Source: an uncultured SAR324 cluster bacterium (GTDB lineage Bacteria; SAR324; NAC60-12). From it: a stretch of DNA of 35,270 nucleotides. Below are positions 33,631-35,270 of this stretch, piece after piece. Each line of letters opens with the position of its first letter. Position 1 is the first letter of the stretch. The translations under genes and the position numbers were made by a program. The stretch spans positions 1 through 35,270 of the forward strand of contig CACFAY010000013.1 of assembly GCA_902564345.1 (NCBI GenBank), read 5' to 3'. The notes below the pieces were generated by a model. That model saw only the letters and a list, made by a program, of their open reading frames with translations. It did no database searches and was not told the DNA's origin.

Positions 33631-35091
33631 ATGCTAATTGATCTTTCTTTAGTTGATCTAGTAGAAGGAGTAAAGAGTGGTAAAATTAGTGCAGAATCAA
33701 TTATGTTGGAAGTTTATAACAGAATTGAACAATATAATTCTCATTTAAATGTTTACCTCAGCTTGCTACCTTCTAAAACTGCCATTGCTCGAGCAAGCAA
33801 AATTGATCAAAAAGTATCCTCAGGGCAAAAAGTTGGTAAACTTGCTGGCATTCCGTTATCAATAAAAGATAATATTTGCATAAGTGACCCTGAACTAAGC
33901 AATTCTTCAGGAAGCCAGATTCTTCGCGATTATTACTCCCCTTATAATGCAACTGTAGTAGAAAAATTACTGCAAGAAGATGCAATAATTATTGGTACAA
34001 CTAACATGGATGAATTCGCAATGGGCTCATCCACAGAAGGATCGTCTTACGGAAACACACTTAATCCGTGGGACAATGAACGCGTACCCGGTGGGAGCAG
34101 TGGGGGTGGAGCTGCTTCTGTTGCTTCTGGAATGGCTGTTTTCGCACTTGGATCAGACACAGGTGGATCAGTTCGGCAGCCAGCATCAATGTGCGGAATT
34201 ACAGGATTGAAGCCCAGTTACGGTACTGTTTCACGTTATGGCCTTATAGCTTATGGATCTTCTCTGGATCAAATTGGCTGCTTAGCGAAAAGGGCATCTG
34301 ACTGTAGGTATGTTTTTTCAATCATAAATGGATACGATTCTAATGAAGGAACTTCCGTACACATAAAACTCCCTCCTAAATCTGAAAGAACTGATCTGAG
34401 TAAACTAAAAATTTGTCTCCCAGAAGAATATTTTGATCAGGATTCGGTTGATTTGGAAGTAGTGGAAAGTGTAAATGAAATTTCAGAATTGCTAAGAAAA
34501 AAGGGAGCAATTTTAGAGCGTAAATCAATTGAATTTTTGAGGTTTGTAATACCAACATACTATGTCCTTGCATTTGCTGAAGCTAGCTCAAATCTAGGGC
34601 GATTTGACGGAATTCGTTATGGTTCAAGAGATCAAGAAAAATTGTCTTTGAAATCTTTATATGAAACTACCAGAAAAAAAGGATTTGGAGAGGAGGTAAA
34701 GCGTAGAATAATGCTAGGCACATTTGTTCTTAGTTCTGGATACTATGATCAATATTATGGTCAAGCCCTTAAAGTAAGAGCATGGATGGAATATCAGGTA
34801 GAAAAAATATTTGAAGAATTCGATTTCCTGCTTGGTCCTGTTTCACCATTTCCTGCATTTAAGATTGGAGAAAAATCTGAAGATCCCCTGGAAATGTACC
34901 TTGCTGATATATACAGTGTTCTAGCAAACCTTACACGCACTCCGGCAATTTCTATCCCAGGTAGACCTACAAAGAATGGTTTGCCTATAGGCATTCAGTT
35001 AATGGGGAAACGTTTTCAAGACCAGTCTGTTTTGTCTGCTGCTTCAGCCTTGCAAGAAATAACTGATTACCATTTAAAACGACCCTATTAG
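33631..35091 (+). CDS. gatA: Aspartyl/glutamyl-tRNA amidotransferase subunit A
   Basis: Glutaminase subunit of GatCAB, which converts Glu-tRNA-Gln and Asp-tRNA-Asn to the correct amidated tRNA. The amidase-signature triad is present: K79 (SIKDN), S156 (GGSSGGG) and nucleophile S180 (GSDTGGSVRQPAS). The N-terminus IDLSLVDLVEGVKSGKISAES and C-terminal PVSPFPAFKIG...LTRTPAISIPG are typical. I take ATG 33631; a TTG one codon upstream (33628) is less likely. 486 aa, normal length. gatC and gatB are not visible within the window: ACBP is upstream and serS downstream. Confidence 0.95.
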   Translation: MLIDLSLVDLVEGVKSGKISAESIMLEVYNRIEQYNSHLNVYLSLLPSKTAIARASKIDQKVSSGQKVGKLAGIPLSIKDNICISDPELSNSSGSQILRDYYSPYNATVVEKLLQEDAIIIGTTNMDEFAMGSSTEGSSYGNTLNPWDNERVPGGSSGGGAASVASGMAVFALGSDTGGSVRQPASMCGITGLKPSYGTVSRYGLIAYGSSLDQIGCLAKRASDCRYVFSIINGYDSNEGTSVHIKLPPKSERTDLSKLKICLPEEYFDQDSVDLEVVESVNEISELLRKKGAILERKSIEFLRFVIPTYYVLAFAEASSNLGRFDGIRYGSRDQEKLSLKSLYETTRKKGFGEEVKRRIMLGTFVLSSGYYDQYYGQALKVRAWMEYQVEKIFEEFDFLLGPVSPFPAFKIGEKSEDPLEMYLADIYSVLANLTRTPAISIPGRPTKNGLPIGIQLMGKRFQDQSVLSAASALQEITDYHLKRPY

Positions 35092-35205
35092 TTGAAAAAC
35101 TTTTTTTACTCTTCATTTATTTGAAAATTCTTAATTTCCAGTATTTTTTAATCTACAAAAATAATCACCACTTCTAAACCATTTTTTAAGCTTCAAATCA
35201 TTCTT

Positions 35206-35270
35206 ATGCTTGATCTTAAACTAATTCGTTCCGAGCCTAAACTAATAGCTGAAAACTGTCGGAAAAGAAA
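35206..35270 (+). CDS. serS: Seryl-tRNA synthetase (N-terminus, cut by window edge)
   Basis: Only 21 complete codons are visible: MLDLKLIRSEPKLIAENCRKR. This matches the start of SerS (MLDLK-x-IR-x-x-P-x-x-x), the beginning of its tRNA-binding coiled coil. The frame stays open to the edge. It is in the same direction as gatA, 114 bp downstream, with T-rich DNA between. The motif is short, so a second check is useful, but the wording is characteristic. Confidence 0.8.
   Translation, partial: MLDLKLIRSEPKLIAENCRKR

Noticed and set aside
1-35270. tRNA, rRNA, CRISPR, insertion sequence or prophage
   Set aside because: I looked in the longer gaps for cloverleaf motifs, repeated spacers, transposase or integrase words and found none. 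A tRNAscan-SE or CRISPR finder run was not available.

Overview
The window comes from an AT-rich, diderm (Gram-negative) bacterium. This is inferred from LolA, an LptF/LptG-type permease, Lgt, an IHF-alpha-like protein and an NtrC-type sigma-54 activator, all of which are readable here. The mix would fit a deltaproteobacteria-like or related environmental (possibly marine) lineage, but nothing in the window fixes the taxon. Coding density is high. There is no rRNA, tRNA, IS element, prophage or CRISPR array. Most genes are core housekeeping, with a few unusual proteins among them.

Layout. 1-1358: 3' part of tldD. 1548-2494 (minus): an ihfA-like gene followed by gph. 2495-2869: intergenic, with a perfect 38-bp-arm inverted repeat. 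2870-5272 (plus): a small membrane-anchored protein and acetoacetyl-CoA synthetase. 5295-6422 (minus): a 375-aa protein I do not recognise. 6732-8672: an ABC-F ATPase. 8868-13220: an exported TPR-CHAT protease-like protein joined without a gap to an isoaspartyl peptidase/asparaginase. 13232-13774 (minus): a probable lipoprotein. 14047-16764: secA. 16995-28808: ten plus-strand genes, mostly tightly packed and plausibly one or two long operons: valS, a GnnA-like oxidoreductase, lptF, lolA, an APC permease fused to PTS-EIIA and RCK-C domains, rph, lgt, cobD/cbiB, cobU and aroB. 28810-29361 (minus): yqgE. 29394-30425: a protein resembling DUF721/DciA. 30445-32866 (minus): a sigma-54 response regulator followed by rsgA. 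33359-35270: an acyl-CoA-binding protein, gatA and the start of serS.

How the genes fit together. One theme is the cell envelope: SecA exports proteins, Lgt lipidates lipoproteins, LolA carries them, LptF moves LPS, and the GnnA-like enzyme may supply an amino-sugar precursor for lipid A. A second is translation and RNA: ValS, SerS, GatA, RsgA, RNase PH and ABC-F. Smaller parts concern cobalamin assembly (CobD, CobU), the shikimate pathway (AroB) and acyl-CoA/acetoacetate metabolism (AacS, ACBP).

The most notable items are: (i) the secreted TPR-CHAT protein, with an EF-hand-like D-x-D-x-D-G loop just before its predicted catalytic cysteine; (ii) the three-domain APC-EIIA-RCK_C transporter; (iii) a eukaryote-type acyl-CoA-binding protein where gatC often sits; (iv) the DciA-like fold apparently split by an insertion; (v) the 38-bp perfect hairpin; and (vi) mutually exclusive hairpins with a T-run upstream of the ACBP gene. 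I did not find a clearly new multi-gene system. These are single-gene or single-site leads.
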